Below the pieces are notes generated by a model that worked only from the letters and a program-made list of their open reading frames with translations, made no database searches and was not told the DNA's origin. From contig NC_014217.1 of NCBI RefSeq assembly GCF_000092925.1, forward strand, positions 2,294,001 through 2,358,000: a stretch of DNA of 64,000 nt, read 5' to 3'. The stretch is from Ancylobacter novellus DSM 506 (GTDB taxonomy: Bacteria; Pseudomonadota; Alphaproteobacteria; Rhizobiales; Xanthobacteraceae). Below, piece by piece: positions 9,213 through 17,469 of the stretch. Every line of letters starts with the position of its first letter. Positions within the stretch are counted from its first letter, which is position 1. The position numbers and the translations under genes were made by a program.

Positions 9213-10052
9213 CTATTCGCCGGCTGCCGGCGCGCCAGCGGGCCCGTGATGATGGGACCCGTGGTGATGGTGAGGCTCAGGCAGCGCCGGCGCCTCGTCC
9301 GTCTCCCGCGCCGACAGCACGATGGCCGTGCCGAGCGCCACGGTGACGAGGGCGCAGACGATGGCCGCGCCGGTGGAAATGTCGAGCACCGCCGAGCCGA
9401 TGAGCCCGATCAGATAGCCCGCCGTCCCGATGTTGAAGGCGATCATCAGCCGCCAGCGCCGCGGCGCGTACATGGTCGCCAGCGCCGGCACGATAAGCGA
9501 GGCGAAGACGAGCAGCACGCCGACGATCTGTACCGAGGCGGTGATCATCACGGCGAAGACGCCGTAGAACAGGATGCGCTCCTTGGCGAGGTCGCGCAGA
9601 TACCACAGCGCCAGCGCCACGCCGGAAAGCACGCCGAGCACGATGAGCTGCGTGCGCGACACCCAGAGTATCTGCCCGACCAGCAGCTCCTTGAGATATT
9701 CCGAGCCGTTCGGGCTGTAGGACAGCAGCACGATCTGCAGCGCCGCGGCGACGATGTAGAGCACGCCGATCAGCGCCTCCTGGATCGCCGGGAAGCGCTT
9801 GTCCGTCCAGGTGAGCAGCAGCGAGCAGCCCACGGCGGCGCCGACCGCGCTGAGCTGAACGGACCAGCCGCTGGTCGCGCCGAGCACCATGTTGCCGAAC
9901 ACGACGCCGAGCGCAGCCACCTGCGCCAGCGCGATGTCGATGAAGATGATGCCTCGGCTGAGCACGATCGCACCGAGCGGCACATGCGTGGCGAGGATGA
10001 GCAGCCCCGCCACCAAAGCGGGGCCGAGGATATCGAGACTAAGTGCGTTCAC
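9213..10052 (-). CDS. ZnuB-like metal ABC transporter permease with His-rich tail
   Basis: 279 residues with about eight or nine transmembrane helices of the ABC-3 (ZnuB/TroC/MntB) permease family. The central QEALIGVLYIVAAALQIVLL and FGYF-type helices fit the family. The C-terminal tail after residue 255 contains PHHHHGSHHHG, a likely cytoplasmic or periplasmic metal-binding tag that most ZnuB proteins lack. The start is a GTG at 10052 lying 14 bases inside the upstream binding-protein gene, which indicates coupling. No gene for the cognate ATPase (ZnuC) is present in the window. It may be encoded elsewhere, or the permease may work differently. Confidence 0.85.
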   Translation of the reverse strand: MNALSLDILGPALVAGLLILATHVPLGAIVLSRGIIFIDIALAQVAALGVVFGNMVLGATSGWSVQLSAVGAAVGCSLLLTWTDKRFPAIQEALIGVLYIVAAALQIVLLSYSPNGSEYLKELLVGQILWVSRTQLIVLGVLSGVALALWYLRDLAKERILFYGVFAVMITASVQIVGVLLVFASLIVPALATMYAPRRWRLMIAFNIGTAGYLIGLIGSAVLDISTGAAIVCALVTVALGTAIVLSARETDEAPALPEPHHHHGSHHHGPAGAPAAGE

Positions 10053-10980
10053 GGCCAGCCAGTCCGTCCAGCAGGCGCTGGACCGAGTCCTTGTAGAAGG
10101 TGATGAGGTCGGTCGCTTCCGGCGTGCCGCCCACGGTGAACGGGATCTTCACCAGCGGGATCTTGGCGTTCTGCGCCACGTAGCGCGACGGCGCCGGATC
10201 CTCGTAGGCGGCATAGATGATGAAGCGCATCTTCTGCTTCGGCACGTCGGCGATGATCTTCGCCAGACGGTCCGGACCCGGCGCGACGTTGGGCTCGGGC
10301 TCGACGATCGCCGCGGTGCGGATACCCAGCCAGTTGAACAGATAGGTCGAGTGGTCGTGCTGGACGGCGATATTGATGCCCTTCAGCGGCGCCGCCTTGG
10401 CCAGCAGTTCCTTGGTGACGGCGGTGAGCTGGCTGTTGAACGCCTTGGTCCGCTCCGCGTAGACGTCCTTGCCTTCCGGATCGAGCTGGATCAGCCACTT
10501 GGCGAGCTGGCCGGCGATCAGGCGCACATTGTTCGGATCGCCCTGGACATGAGGATGGACCTCTTCCTCCTCGGCCTCCCCGCCCACTTCCTTCTCGCCT
10601 GGATTATGCTCCTCGATCACCTTGGCGTACTCGCCGGCCATGAAGTGGCCGGGCTTGCCCTTGGCGACCTTGGGGTTGTTGGCGCGCTCCATCAGTGTGG
10701 GCAGCCACTCCTCCTCCAGCCCGATGCCGGTGCACAGCAGCAGGTCCGCCTCGGCCAGCGCGGCGATGAGGCCGGGCGTGGGCTTCAGATTGTCGGGGTT
10801 CTCGTGCGCGCTGGTGGCGAGCGTGATCGTGCCGATTCGGTCGCCGCCGATCGTCTTCACCAGCGACGCCCATTCGGGCACGCAGGCGAACACCTTCAGC
10901 GGCGCTGCCATGGCGGACGTCGCGGCAGCAGATAGCAGCAGCGCCACCCCGGCCAGAGCCGCAGTGAATGCCCTCTTCAT
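10039..10980 (-). CDS. ZnuA-like periplasmic metal-binding protein 1
   Basis: 313 residues with a signal peptide ending AMAAPLK near residue 26. The fold is that of cluster A-I zinc/manganese binding proteins. Ligand-like histidines are seen in EVHPHVQGDP (about residue 150) and VQHDHSTYLFNWLG (about 213). At the first canonical His position (ZnuA PHxxxPTP) the sequence is PDNLKPTP, and the usual late Asp is replaced by a PFTVGG motif. An acidic loop (GGEAEEEEVHPH) replaces the His-rich loop of ZnuA. It is the first gene of the permease-RND operon. GGGGGG about 6 bases upstream supports the ATG at 10980. The metal is probably zinc, not proven. Confidence 0.8.
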   Translation of the reverse strand: MKRAFTAALAGVALLLSAAATSAMAAPLKVFACVPEWASLVKTIGGDRIGTITLATSAHENPDNLKPTPGLIAALAEADLLLCTGIGLEEEWLPTLMERANNPKVAKGKPGHFMAGEYAKVIEEHNPGEKEVGGEAEEEEVHPHVQGDPNNVRLIAGQLAKWLIQLDPEGKDVYAERTKAFNSQLTAVTKELLAKAAPLKGINIAVQHDHSTYLFNWLGIRTAAIVEPEPNVAPGPDRLAKIIADVPKQKMRFIIYAAYEDPAPSRYVAQNAKIPLVKIPFTVGGTPEATDLITFYKDSVQRLLDGLAGRERT

Positions 10981-11478
10981 CTATACCCCCCAATGGAAGC
11001 GTCGCGACCCGCCGCAACGCCGCACCTTCCGGCGCTCTTGCCCTTTACCGCCTTCGTACGGAGCCCGCGCCCAGAAGTACCGTAACACCGCAATTTCAGC
11101 TGAGCGCTGTGTCTTCGGTACTACAATAGTTGCCAATGCCGATGACAAAACAATTTATCGAGAAATTCGCGGCAGAAGCAAAGGAAAAGCTTGAAATGAG
11201 CCGCCCCTGCCCTATCGCACTGGCGGCACCTTCCGCAGCAGCGCGCCTTCCGCCCTTCCGGCATGGGCGAATAGTTCGAAATTCGTTGTTTCTGCTTCCT
11301 CTCGGCGAGGCCGGGCGGCTGGCATTTTCGTCGGCTACGCAAACGGAAAGCGGGCTTCGTGCCTTGCGCCCGGCCGGGGACGCTGGCGCTATGACACGAT
11401 CCGTGTCGTGCTGTCGTCAGCGGCCGCAAGCAGGCTGCGGACCTGAACGAAACGCCGGACGAGGACAGGGGTCGGGTC
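10981..11478 (+). other. 498-bp intergenic region between divergent metal operon and ackA
   Basis: No convincing gene is seen. It must hold the promoter of the minus-strand metal operon and that of ackA. A 6-bp inverted repeat GACACG-ATC-CGTGTC at 11393-11407 lies about 70 bases before ackA and could be an operator. AT-rich sequence at 11080-11180 is the likeliest promoter area for the metal operon. I looked for a Zur-type palindrome and found no convincing match. Confidence 0.5.
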
Positions 11479-12666
11479 GTGAGTGAAGCTCTATTCGTCG
11501 TCAATGCCGGCAGCTCCAGCATCAAGTTCAAGCTCTACCGGGTCGCCGGCACCGATGCCGCGCCGATGGTGAGCGGGGCGCTGGACGGCATCGGGACGCG
11601 CCCCCGCCTGCAGGCGAAGGACGAGACCGGCGCCGTGGTGATCGACCGCAGCTTCACGGCGGAAGAGATCGCCAAGCCGGCCGATGCCCAGCACGCCATC
11701 AGCGATTTCGTCGCGCCGCTGCTCACCGAGCACGACCTGATCGGCGTCGGCCACCGCGTGGTGCATGGCGGGCCGCATTACGACCACCCGGTGCTGGTCG
11801 ACGACGAGGTGCTGAAGACGCTGGAGGGCTTCATCCCGCTCGCGCCGCTGCACCAGCTCACCAATCTCGACCCGATTCGCGTCATCCGCGAGCGCCGGCC
11901 GGACCTGCCGCAGGTCGCCTGCTTCGACACCGCCTTCCACCGCGGCCATCCGGAAGTGTGCGACCGCTTCGCCCTGCCGCGCGAGCTCTATGACGACGGC
12001 GTGCGCCGCTATGGCTTTCACGGGCTGTCCTACGAATATGTCTCCGGCGCGCTGCGCGAGCTGGCGCCGGAACTGGCGCATGGGCGGCTGGTGATCTGCC
12101 ACCTCGGCTCGGGCGCCTCGGCCTGCGGCCTCATCGACGGCAGGAGCCAGGACGCCACCATGGGCTTCACCGCGCTCGACGGTCTGCCCATGGGCACGCG
12201 CTGCGGTGCGCTCGATCCCGGCGTGGTTCTGCACCTGATCGAGCAGAAGGGCATGAGCGCGGCCGAGGTCGGGCACATGCTCTATCACGACAGCGGCCTG
12301 CGCGGCCTGTCGGGCCTCAGCAACGACATGCGGGAATTGCTGGCGAGCGATGACCCCGCCGCCGCCATGGCGGTCGACTATTTCTGCCTGCACGTCGCCC
12401 AGGCGGTGGCGCGGCTGGCGGTGACGCTGGGCGGGCTCGACGCGCTCGTCTTCACCGCCGGCATCGGCGAGCGCTCGCCGGAGGTGCGCGCCCGCGTCTG
12501 CGCCCGGCTCGGCCTGCTCGGCATTTCGCTCGATGAGGTCGCCAACGCCGCCAACGAGACGTGGATCGACGCCGACGGCCCGGGGCCAAGCGTGCTGGTC
12601 ATCCCGACCGACGAGGAACGGATGATCGCCCTCGCCACGCTGCGACTGCTGCGGGCGACTGCCTGA
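11479..12666 (+). CDS. ackA: acetate kinase
   Basis: 395 residues, standard length. It catalyses the reversible transfer of phosphate between acetyl phosphate and ADP, giving acetate and ATP, in the cytoplasm. Family motifs are intact: VVNAGSSSIKFKLY at the N-terminus, GHRVVHGG, CFDTAFH (catalytic Asp), RYGFHGLSYEYV, HLGSGASACG and FTAGIGERSPEVR. The GTG start at 11479 gives the canonical N-terminus. No phosphotransacetylase or phosphoketolase gene is adjacent, so the source of acetyl phosphate is encoded elsewhere. Confidence 0.96.
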   Translation: MSEALFVVNAGSSSIKFKLYRVAGTDAAPMVSGALDGIGTRPRLQAKDETGAVVIDRSFTAEEIAKPADAQHAISDFVAPLLTEHDLIGVGHRVVHGGPHYDHPVLVDDEVLKTLEGFIPLAPLHQLTNLDPIRVIRERRPDLPQVACFDTAFHRGHPEVCDRFALPRELYDDGVRRYGFHGLSYEYVSGALRELAPELAHGRLVICHLGSGASACGLIDGRSQDATMGFTALDGLPMGTRCGALDPGVVLHLIEQKGMSAAEVGHMLYHDSGLRGLSGLSNDMRELLASDDPAAAMAVDYFCLHVAQAVARLAVTLGGLDALVFTAGIGERSPEVRARVCARLGLLGISLDEVANAANETWIDADGPGPSVLVIPTDEERMIALATLRLLRATA

Positions 12667-12673
12667 TCGCCGT

Positions 12674-13075
12674 TCAGCGGCGGGCGGCGGGCTTCGCGCT
12701 ATTCAGCGCCACGGCGGCGCGGATGAGCGCCTTGAACGCCTCCTCGTCGATCGCCTCGCCCTCGCTTATGTCGATGGCGCGGCGCACATTGCCTTCGAGG
12801 CTGGAATTGAACAGGCCGGTGGGGTCGTCCAGCGCGGCGCCCTTGGCGAAGGTCAGCTTCACCGCGCTCTTATAGGCCTCGCCGGTGCAGAGGATGCCGG
12901 CATGCGACCACACCGGCACGCGCCATTTCCATTCTTCGGCCACCTCGGGATCGGCTTCCCGGATCAGCGCGCGCATCTTGGCGAGCGCCGCGCCGCGCCA
13001 GCCGCCGAGTTCGGCGATCCGTTCGTCGATCAGCTGGGAGGCCGGCTTGTCTCGCTGCGGCTCGCTCTTGTCCAA
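12674..13075 (-). CDS. DUF1801 domain protein (second of a tandem pair)
   Basis: 133 residues starting at a TTG at 13075, chosen because TAGGAGA lies about 7 bases upstream; longer frames read back into the neighbouring gene. It contains the DUF1801 (YdhG-like) core: EEWKWRVPVWSHAGILCTG followed by KLTFAKGAALDDP and a C-terminal helix with RAIDISEGEAID. The family is small, soluble and of unknown biochemical role. Only 10 bases separate it from the upstream DUF1801 gene, so they form a two-gene unit that may have arisen by duplication. It is convergent with ackA. Confidence 0.8.
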   Translation of the reverse strand: MDKSEPQRDKPASQLIDERIAELGGWRGAALAKMRALIREADPEVAEEWKWRVPVWSHAGILCTGEAYKSAVKLTFAKGAALDDPTGLFNSSLEGNVRRAIDISEGEAIDEEAFKALIRAAVALNSAKPAARR

Positions 13076-13085
13076 GACGCGTCTC

Positions 13086-13550
13086 CTACGGGACCCAGCC
13101 GGGAATACCGGAGGCCTGCCTGACCCAGCGCGCGACGAGTTCCTCGTCGAGCGCCTCACCCTCATTGATGTGGAAGTAGCGCGTGTTCGCGTCCTTCGAC
13201 GTGACCGGCGGCACCGGGTCCAGCGCCGCGCCGCGGAAGAACGCCAGCTTGATGTAGCGGTTGAAGCAGTGGATGCCGAGGAACCAGCCCTGCCCTTCCA
13301 TGCCGTAGAGCGGCGAATTCCATTTCACCGCCTTGCGCACGCCGGGTACGGTGCGCTCGATCAGCGCGTCGAGGCGCCGGCCGACCTCGCTCTTCCAGCC
13401 CGGCATGGCGGCGATATAGGCCTGCACCGGCGCGTCGCCGTCGCCCTTGGCGATCTGCGGGTTGCCGCCCGAAAGCAGCTTCGGCGCGGCGGGCGCGTCC
13501 TTCTCGGCGGGCTTCTTCGACGTCTTCCTGGCGGAGGGGGTTTCCTTCAT
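13086..13550 (-). CDS. DUF1801 domain protein (first of a tandem pair)
   Basis: 154 residues. A Lys/Ala-rich N-terminal extension (about 1-25) precedes the DUF1801 core: VRKAVKWNSPLYGMEGQGW, then KLAFFRGAALDPVPPV and the C-terminal HINEGEALDEELV. Both pair members share the W-(N/R)-x-P, K-L-F and E-G-E-A signatures, but they are clearly diverged. No enzymatic activity is established for the family. The gene is separated by 33 bases from the ATP12 gene upstream and may be read from the same transcript. Confidence 0.8.
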   Translation of the reverse strand: MKETPSARKTSKKPAEKDAPAAPKLLSGGNPQIAKGDGDAPVQAYIAAMPGWKSEVGRRLDALIERTVPGVRKAVKWNSPLYGMEGQGWFLGIHCFNRYIKLAFFRGAALDPVPPVTSKDANTRYFHINEGEALDEELVARWVRQASGIPGWVP

Positions 13551-13583
13551 CGGGCCATCCTTCTTCAGGCGGTCGGGATCGGT

Positions 13584-14354
13584 CTATCGCTCCAGCAGGG
13601 CCACCAGCCGCGCCGCCGCCTCGAAATCGCGGAAGCGGGCCGCCCGGCGCGCCAGCGCCTCGGCGTCGGTGCCCCACAGCTCTTCCTGGATTTCCTCGTC
13701 GGCATGGGCGGCGCGCCAGGCTTCCTGCGCCGTGATCCGCCCGCGCGCCACGGCGAGCGCGATCACCGCCGAGCCGCTCAGCGTGGTCATCAGGTTGAGC
13801 GCCGCGAGGCGCAGCGGCTCGTCGGGCAGCGCGCCGGCGATCGCCTCCAGCGTGCGCTCGGGCTGGTCGACGAAGCGCACGCCCTCGCTCAGCACGAAGA
13901 CGGCGCCGAACTCCTCGCGCGCCCAGTCGAGCAGCGGGTCCCACAGCGCGCCCTGCAGCGCCACCAGCTTCTCCGGGCTGTCGGCGCGGTAGCAGAGCAG
14001 GTCGCTGCCGGCATAGCGGGCGATCTCGCCGGCGACCTCCTCCATCGCGCTCGCGACGCCGTCGAGGGCGGAATTGGCGAGCCGCGTCATCGGCATACTC
14101 ATCGGGTCGATGAGTTCACCCTGCGCCTGCCATTCCGCCGCCAGCGCCTGCGCCAGCGCCTCGCCCGGCACGGCGATGAGGTTTCGTCCGGGTGTGCGCA
14201 CCGGCCGCCCGTCCAGCTCGATGCGGAACAGCCCCTCCCCGACCGGCGCGACGGTGGCGGCCTTGTAGAAGCGCTTGGGCAGCTTGCGCTCGCCCATGCC
14301 GGGAGGCAGGCCGGGCGCCAGCGGGATGTCCTTGCCGCGGTCCTGATCGCTCAC
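13584..14354 (-). CDS. ATP12-family F1-ATPase assembly chaperone
   Basis: 256 residues starting at a GTG at 14354 that overlaps the stop of the HAD phosphatase gene (GTGA). The N-terminus KLPKRFYKAATV, the DGRPVRTPGR motif and the downstream LAAEWQAQGELIDP are hallmarks of the ATP12 family, which in mitochondria binds the F1 alpha subunit during ATP synthase assembly. Alphaproteobacterial homologues are assumed to do the same, though bacterial evidence is thin. The HAD phosphatase-ATP12 order is common in Hyphomicrobiales. A longer open frame runs back through the upstream gene and is not the real start. Confidence 0.9.
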   Translation of the reverse strand: MSDQDRGKDIPLAPGLPPGMGERKLPKRFYKAATVAPVGEGLFRIELDGRPVRTPGRNLIAVPGEALAQALAAEWQAQGELIDPMSMPMTRLANSALDGVASAMEEVAGEIARYAGSDLLCYRADSPEKLVALQGALWDPLLDWAREEFGAVFVLSEGVRFVDQPERTLEAIAGALPDEPLRLAALNLMTTLSGSAVIALAVARGRITAQEAWRAAHADEEIQEELWGTDAEALARRAARFRDFEAAARLVALLER

Positions 14355-15022
14355 GGCACCGCCTCCCACACCTCGTCGATGGCGCGCATCAATTCGTCGG
14401 CGTCGGAGACCAGCCGCTCGGCGCCGGACTGCCGCAGCAATTCGGTCGTGTGATAGCCCCAGGTGACGCCGATGGCGCGGGCGCCGGCGGCGCGGGCCAT
14501 GACCATGTCGAAACTGGTGTCGCCGATCAGCACCGTGTCCTCCGGCTCGGCCCCGGTCGCCGCCATCGCCTGCAGCACCATGGCCGGGTGCGGCTTGGAG
14601 GGCGCGTCGTCGGCGGTCTGGATGGTGGAGAAGAACCCATCGAGGCCATGATGGCCGAGCACCATGGCGACGCCGCGCTGCGACTTGCCGGTGGCAATGC
14701 CAAGCACCACGTCGTCGCGGGCGGCGAGCTTGTCGATCACCCCGCGCACGCCGGGAAAAAGCGGCTCGAAGAAGTCCTGCTCGGCGCGCAGCTCGCGGAA
14801 CGCCTCGCGGTAGAGCTCGGCCAGCCGCTCGGCGGGAAAGCGCGGATCGTCCTCGCCGAGCCGGCGCATCGCCTCCACCAGCGACAGGCCGACAATGCCG
14901 AGCACCGCCTCGCGCGGCGGCAGGACGAGGTCGGCGCGGGCAAAGGCGCGGGTCATGGCGGCGACGATGACATGCTGGCTGTCCACCAGCGTTCCATCGC
15001 AATCGAAGAGGACAAGCTTCAC
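14351..15022 (-). CDS. HAD-family hydrolase, phosphoglycolate-phosphatase-like
   Basis: 223 residues with all four HAD motifs: LFDCDGTLVDS (motif I, nucleophile Asp), the ATGKS segment (motif II), the lysine of SKPHP (motif III) and LIGDTSFDMVMARAAG (motif IV). The cap domain lies between about residues 15 and 85. This size and motif pattern fit Gph-type phosphatases, but the substrate cannot be read from sequence. The start is a GTG at 15022. The stop overlaps the ATP12 start, a coupling often seen in this order. Confidence 0.88.
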   Translation of the reverse strand: MKLVLFDCDGTLVDSQHVIVAAMTRAFARADLVLPPREAVLGIVGLSLVEAMRRLGEDDPRFPAERLAELYREAFRELRAEQDFFEPLFPGVRGVIDKLAARDDVVLGIATGKSQRGVAMVLGHHGLDGFFSTIQTADDAPSKPHPAMVLQAMAATGAEPEDTVLIGDTSFDMVMARAAGARAIGVTWGYHTTELLRQSGAERLVSDADELMRAIDEVWEAVP

Positions 15023-15162
15023 GGCAACGCATCCGGCTGGGCAGGAAAGGCTGGCCGTCTTCTATCCCCGCCGGCGGCGCGCGCCAATGGCACCGCCCCT
15101 CACAAAAGCATCGCGCCGGCACCGAGTGTTCCCCGATACCGGCGCGATGTCATTCCATGTCA

Positions 15163-15196
15163 GCCCAGCGAGCGGACCCAAGGGGGTCCGCTGGGC
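15163..15196 (-). terminator. hairpin just after the second ZnuA-like gene
   Basis: AGCGGACCC and GGGTCCGCT form a 9-bp stem with a 4-base loop, immediately downstream of the stop codon at 15198. No U-run follows, so it may stabilise the transcript end and not terminate by itself. Confidence 0.4.
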
Positions 15197-15197
15197 G

Positions 15198-16169
15198 TCA
15201 GTCGCGGGCCTTGCCGGCGTAGCCGTCGAGCAGCCGCGCGACGGAATCGCGGTAGAGGCCGAACAGGTCGTTCGCCTCCGGCGTGCCGCCGACAGTGAAG
15301 GGCAGCTTCACCAGGGAGATCTTGGCTTTCTCGCCGATGTAGCGCGAGGGCGCCGGGTCCTCATAGGCGGAATAGGTGATGAAGCGGACCTTCTGCTTGG
15401 GCACCAGCTCGATGATCTCGGCCAGATGCGCCGGGCCCGGCGCCACGCCCGGCTCGGGCTCGAGGGTGGCGGCGGTGCGCACGCCGAGCCAGTTGAGCAG
15501 GTAGATCGCGTTGCCGTGCTGCACGACGACGTTGGCGCCCTTCAGCGGCGCCGCCTTGGCCTTGAGCTCCTTGGTCAGGGCGGTGAGCTCGCCGATGAAC
15601 GCCTTGGTGCGCTCGGTGTAGCCATCCTTGCCTTCCGGATCGAGCTGGATCAGCCGCTTGGCGAGCTGGCCGGCGACGAGGCGCACATTGTTCGGGTCAC
15701 CCTGGATGTGCGGGTTGCCACCCTCGTGCTGGTGGCCGCCGCCCTCAGCCGCCTTCTCCCCGGGGCCCCCGTGGCCGTGCTCGTCCTCTTCGTCTTCGAG
15801 CAGCTTCACATATTCGCTGGCCATGAAGTAGCCGGGCTTGCCCTTGACCACCTTGGCGTTGCCGGCGCGCTCCAGCATTGCCGGCAGCCAGCCCTCCTCG
15901 AGTCCCGCGCCGGTGCAGACGATGAGGTCCGCTTTGCTCAGCGAGGCGATGAGGCCGGGCGTCGGCTTCATGCTCTCCGGATTGTCGAGCGCCGAAGTGG
16001 CGAGCGTGACGTTGGCGAGCCGGTCGCCGCCGATCGCCTTCGCCAGCGACGCCCATTCGGGCACGCAGGCGAAAACCTCCAGCGGCGCGGCCTTGGCCGT
16101 GGTCGCGGCGGCGGAAAGCAGCAGCGCCGCACCCGCCAGAGCCGCCGTGAATGTCCGCGATGCCTTCAT
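15198..16169 (-). CDS. ZnuA-like periplasmic metal-binding protein 2 (orphan)
   Basis: 323 residues; the ATG at 16169 is supported by AGGGGGAC just upstream. It is a close paralogue of the protein at 10039-10980, sharing the signal peptide region, FACVPEWASL, KPTPGLIASL and PFTVGGTPEA. Unlike paralogue 1 it has a genuine His/Asp/Glu-rich loop (EDEHGHGGPGEKAAEGGG and GHQHEGG, about residues 125-150). Ligand-like histidines are kept in NPHIQGDP and VVQHGNAIYLLNWLG. It stands alone with no permease or ATPase, so it may share the permease of the other operon or act as a periplasmic zinc buffer. It precedes a hairpin. Confidence 0.8.
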   Translation of the reverse strand: MKASRTFTAALAGAALLLSAAATTAKAAPLEVFACVPEWASLAKAIGGDRLANVTLATSALDNPESMKPTPGLIASLSKADLIVCTGAGLEEGWLPAMLERAGNAKVVKGKPGYFMASEYVKLLEDEEDEHGHGGPGEKAAEGGGHQHEGGNPHIQGDPNNVRLVAGQLAKRLIQLDPEGKDGYTERTKAFIGELTALTKELKAKAAPLKGANVVVQHGNAIYLLNWLGVRTAATLEPEPGVAPGPAHLAEIIELVPKQKVRFITYSAYEDPAPSRYIGEKAKISLVKLPFTVGGTPEANDLFGLYRDSVARLLDGYAGKARD

Positions 16170-16527
16170 AAGTCCGTCCCCCTGCAAGGCATCACGTCCC
16201 ACCGCGATACCGCGCCGTCATCGGCGCACCAAGCTAGACCGCGGCGCGCTGCGATGCAGCACGGCGGTTTCCCGCAACGGAGAATACCGGGATCAGGCGT
16301 TTGTCAAAATGAAATATCGAGAACAACGGCTGGCCGGAGCGCGAAAAATCTTCACTGCAACGTTATCGGCCGGATGGCTGCGAGTTTTGCCGAAGGAGAT
16401 GCGCCCCGCTCTCCTGCGGAACACCGGATAGTTCAAGATTCGTTCTATCGACATGCAGGCAATACGCCTCGACGGAGGGTGCCTCGTCCATGTCGGGGAA
16501 AACGGGACCAACCGGCCTCTCAGGCCA
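16170..16527. other. 358-bp intergenic region
   Basis: No gene is supported. It should contain the promoter of the orphan ZnuA-like gene. An AT-richer stretch lies at 16300-16370, with AACGTTATC near 16360. No clear operator palindrome, attenuator or small ORF stands out. Confidence 0.4.
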
Positions 16528-16603
16528 TGGTGGGCGGTGACGGGCTCGAACCGCCGACCCTCTCGGTGTAAACGAGATGCTCTACCAACTGAGCTAACCG
16601 CCC
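16528..16603 (-). tRNA. tRNA-Val (TAC)
   Basis: On the minus strand the sequence folds as a cloverleaf: acceptor GGGCGGT pairs with ACCGCCC, the D-arm is AGCTCAGTTGGTAGAGC, the anticodon stem TCTCG/CGAGA holds loop TTTACAC (anticodon TAC, reading GUA), and the T-arm contains GGTTCGAGCCC. The CCA end is encoded (TGG on the plus strand at 16528-16530). It lies downstream of hup in the same direction. Confidence 0.95.
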
Positions 16604-16876
16604 GCGCAGCCTTACCCGCGCAGCCTCGCCGGTGGCAAAAGCCATCCGGGGCCGGACGTACCGCCGGCCGCGTCCTGCGCCGGCCGTCATTAAGCATCAG
16701 TGAAGCGATGCGACAAGCCCGAGGCGCGATAAGGGCGGGGCGAAGCGCCATCTCTCGGGCGGCACCCGGCACTTCGGCCGGGGCTGCGTCCGCCGACCGG
16801 AGGCCGGCGGACAGGAACCGCTTGCGCCCGCGCCACGTCCCGTCCTGCGGGGGGCGCGAACGTCCAGCGAGAAGGA

Positions 16877-17155
16877 TCAGCCGTTGACGGTTTCCTTCAG
16901 GCCCTTGCCGGGCGTGAACTTCGGCGCCTTGGAAGCCTCGATCTTGACCGGCTTGCCGGTGCGCGGGTTGCGGCCCTCGCGCGCGGCGCGGGTGACGACG
17001 GAGAAGCTGCCGAAGCCGATCAGCTTCACTTCCTCGCCGGCCTTCAGCGAAGCGGCAATGGCGTCAAAGGTGGCGTCGACCGCAGCCGCGGCAGCGGCCT
17101 TCGTCAGCTTCGCCTGCTCGGCAACAGCGGCGACGAGTTCGTTTTTCGTGGTCAT
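16877..17155 (-). CDS. hup: DNA-binding protein HU
   Basis: 92 residues, the standard length of HU. It is a small basic protein that binds and bends DNA as a dimer and compacts the nucleoid. The N-terminal helices (MTTKNELVAAVAEQAKLTKA), the VKLIGFGSF turn and the DNA-binding arm motif GRNPRTGKPVKI with the conserved arm-tip proline are all present. It lies immediately downstream of lon, the usual position in alphaproteobacteria, but the strong terminator at 17399-17435 suggests that hup has its own promoter. Confidence 0.96.
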   Translation of the reverse strand: MTTKNELVAAVAEQAKLTKAAAAAAVDATFDAIAASLKAGEEVKLIGFGSFSVVTRAAREGRNPRTGKPVKIEASKAPKFTPGKGLKETVNG

Positions 17156-17398
17156 GTGACCGATCCTTCCCTTGATTGCACAAGAATCGCCGGCTGCATG
17201 CTCCGACGACGGGCGGGCACCCTTTCTCCAAATCGCGACGATTGCAAGCTCCCCAGCCCAGAAACCCGCACAAATACACGACTTCCGTATAGTTGATGGT
17301 ATTTAGGAACCGTAAAATCGCCGAAAAAGTACCGCCTGCAATTTAGGCGACCACGACCCATCCGCCCGAGCGCGCAAAGCCGCCGCCGGACGGGCATG
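17156..17398 (-). promoter_or_regulatory. hup upstream region
   Basis: A 240-base gap between the lon terminator and hup. It contains an AT-rich block at about 17283-17335 and must hold the hup promoter. I could not pick out a confident -35/-10 pair. No small gene is seen. Confidence 0.35.
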
Positions 17399-17435
17399 AA
17401 AAAAGCGGCGGCGCCCTTGTGGGACGCCGCCGCTC
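17399..17435 (-). terminator. intrinsic terminator of lon
   Basis: Read on the minus strand, AGCGGCGGCG-TCCC pairs with GGGC-GCCGCCGCT around a short ACAA loop, followed by a run of T. A textbook rho-independent terminator 35 bases after the lon stop. Confidence 0.85.
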
Positions 17436-17469
17436 CTTGACTTCGCAACCGGCCCGAAGGCCGGCATTT

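Noticed and set aside
6937..9249. A 770-codon His/Arg/Asp-rich frame opposite the RND pump gene
   Set aside because: A codon-position shadow of the pump gene; no family resemblance and no ribosome-binding site.
10981..11110. A possible Zur box upstream of the metal operon
   Set aside because: I searched for an alphaproteobacterial Zur palindrome (ATGTTATAxTATAACAT-like) and found only partial matches such as CCGTAACACCGCAAT.
13584..15122. A 512-codon frame joining the HAD phosphatase region and ATP12
   Set aside because: The front half is out of frame over the HAD gene. ATP12 starts at the GTG at 14354.
16293..16772. A 159-codon frame running through tRNA-Val
   Set aside because: It crosses a well-formed tRNA and has no homology; fortuitous.
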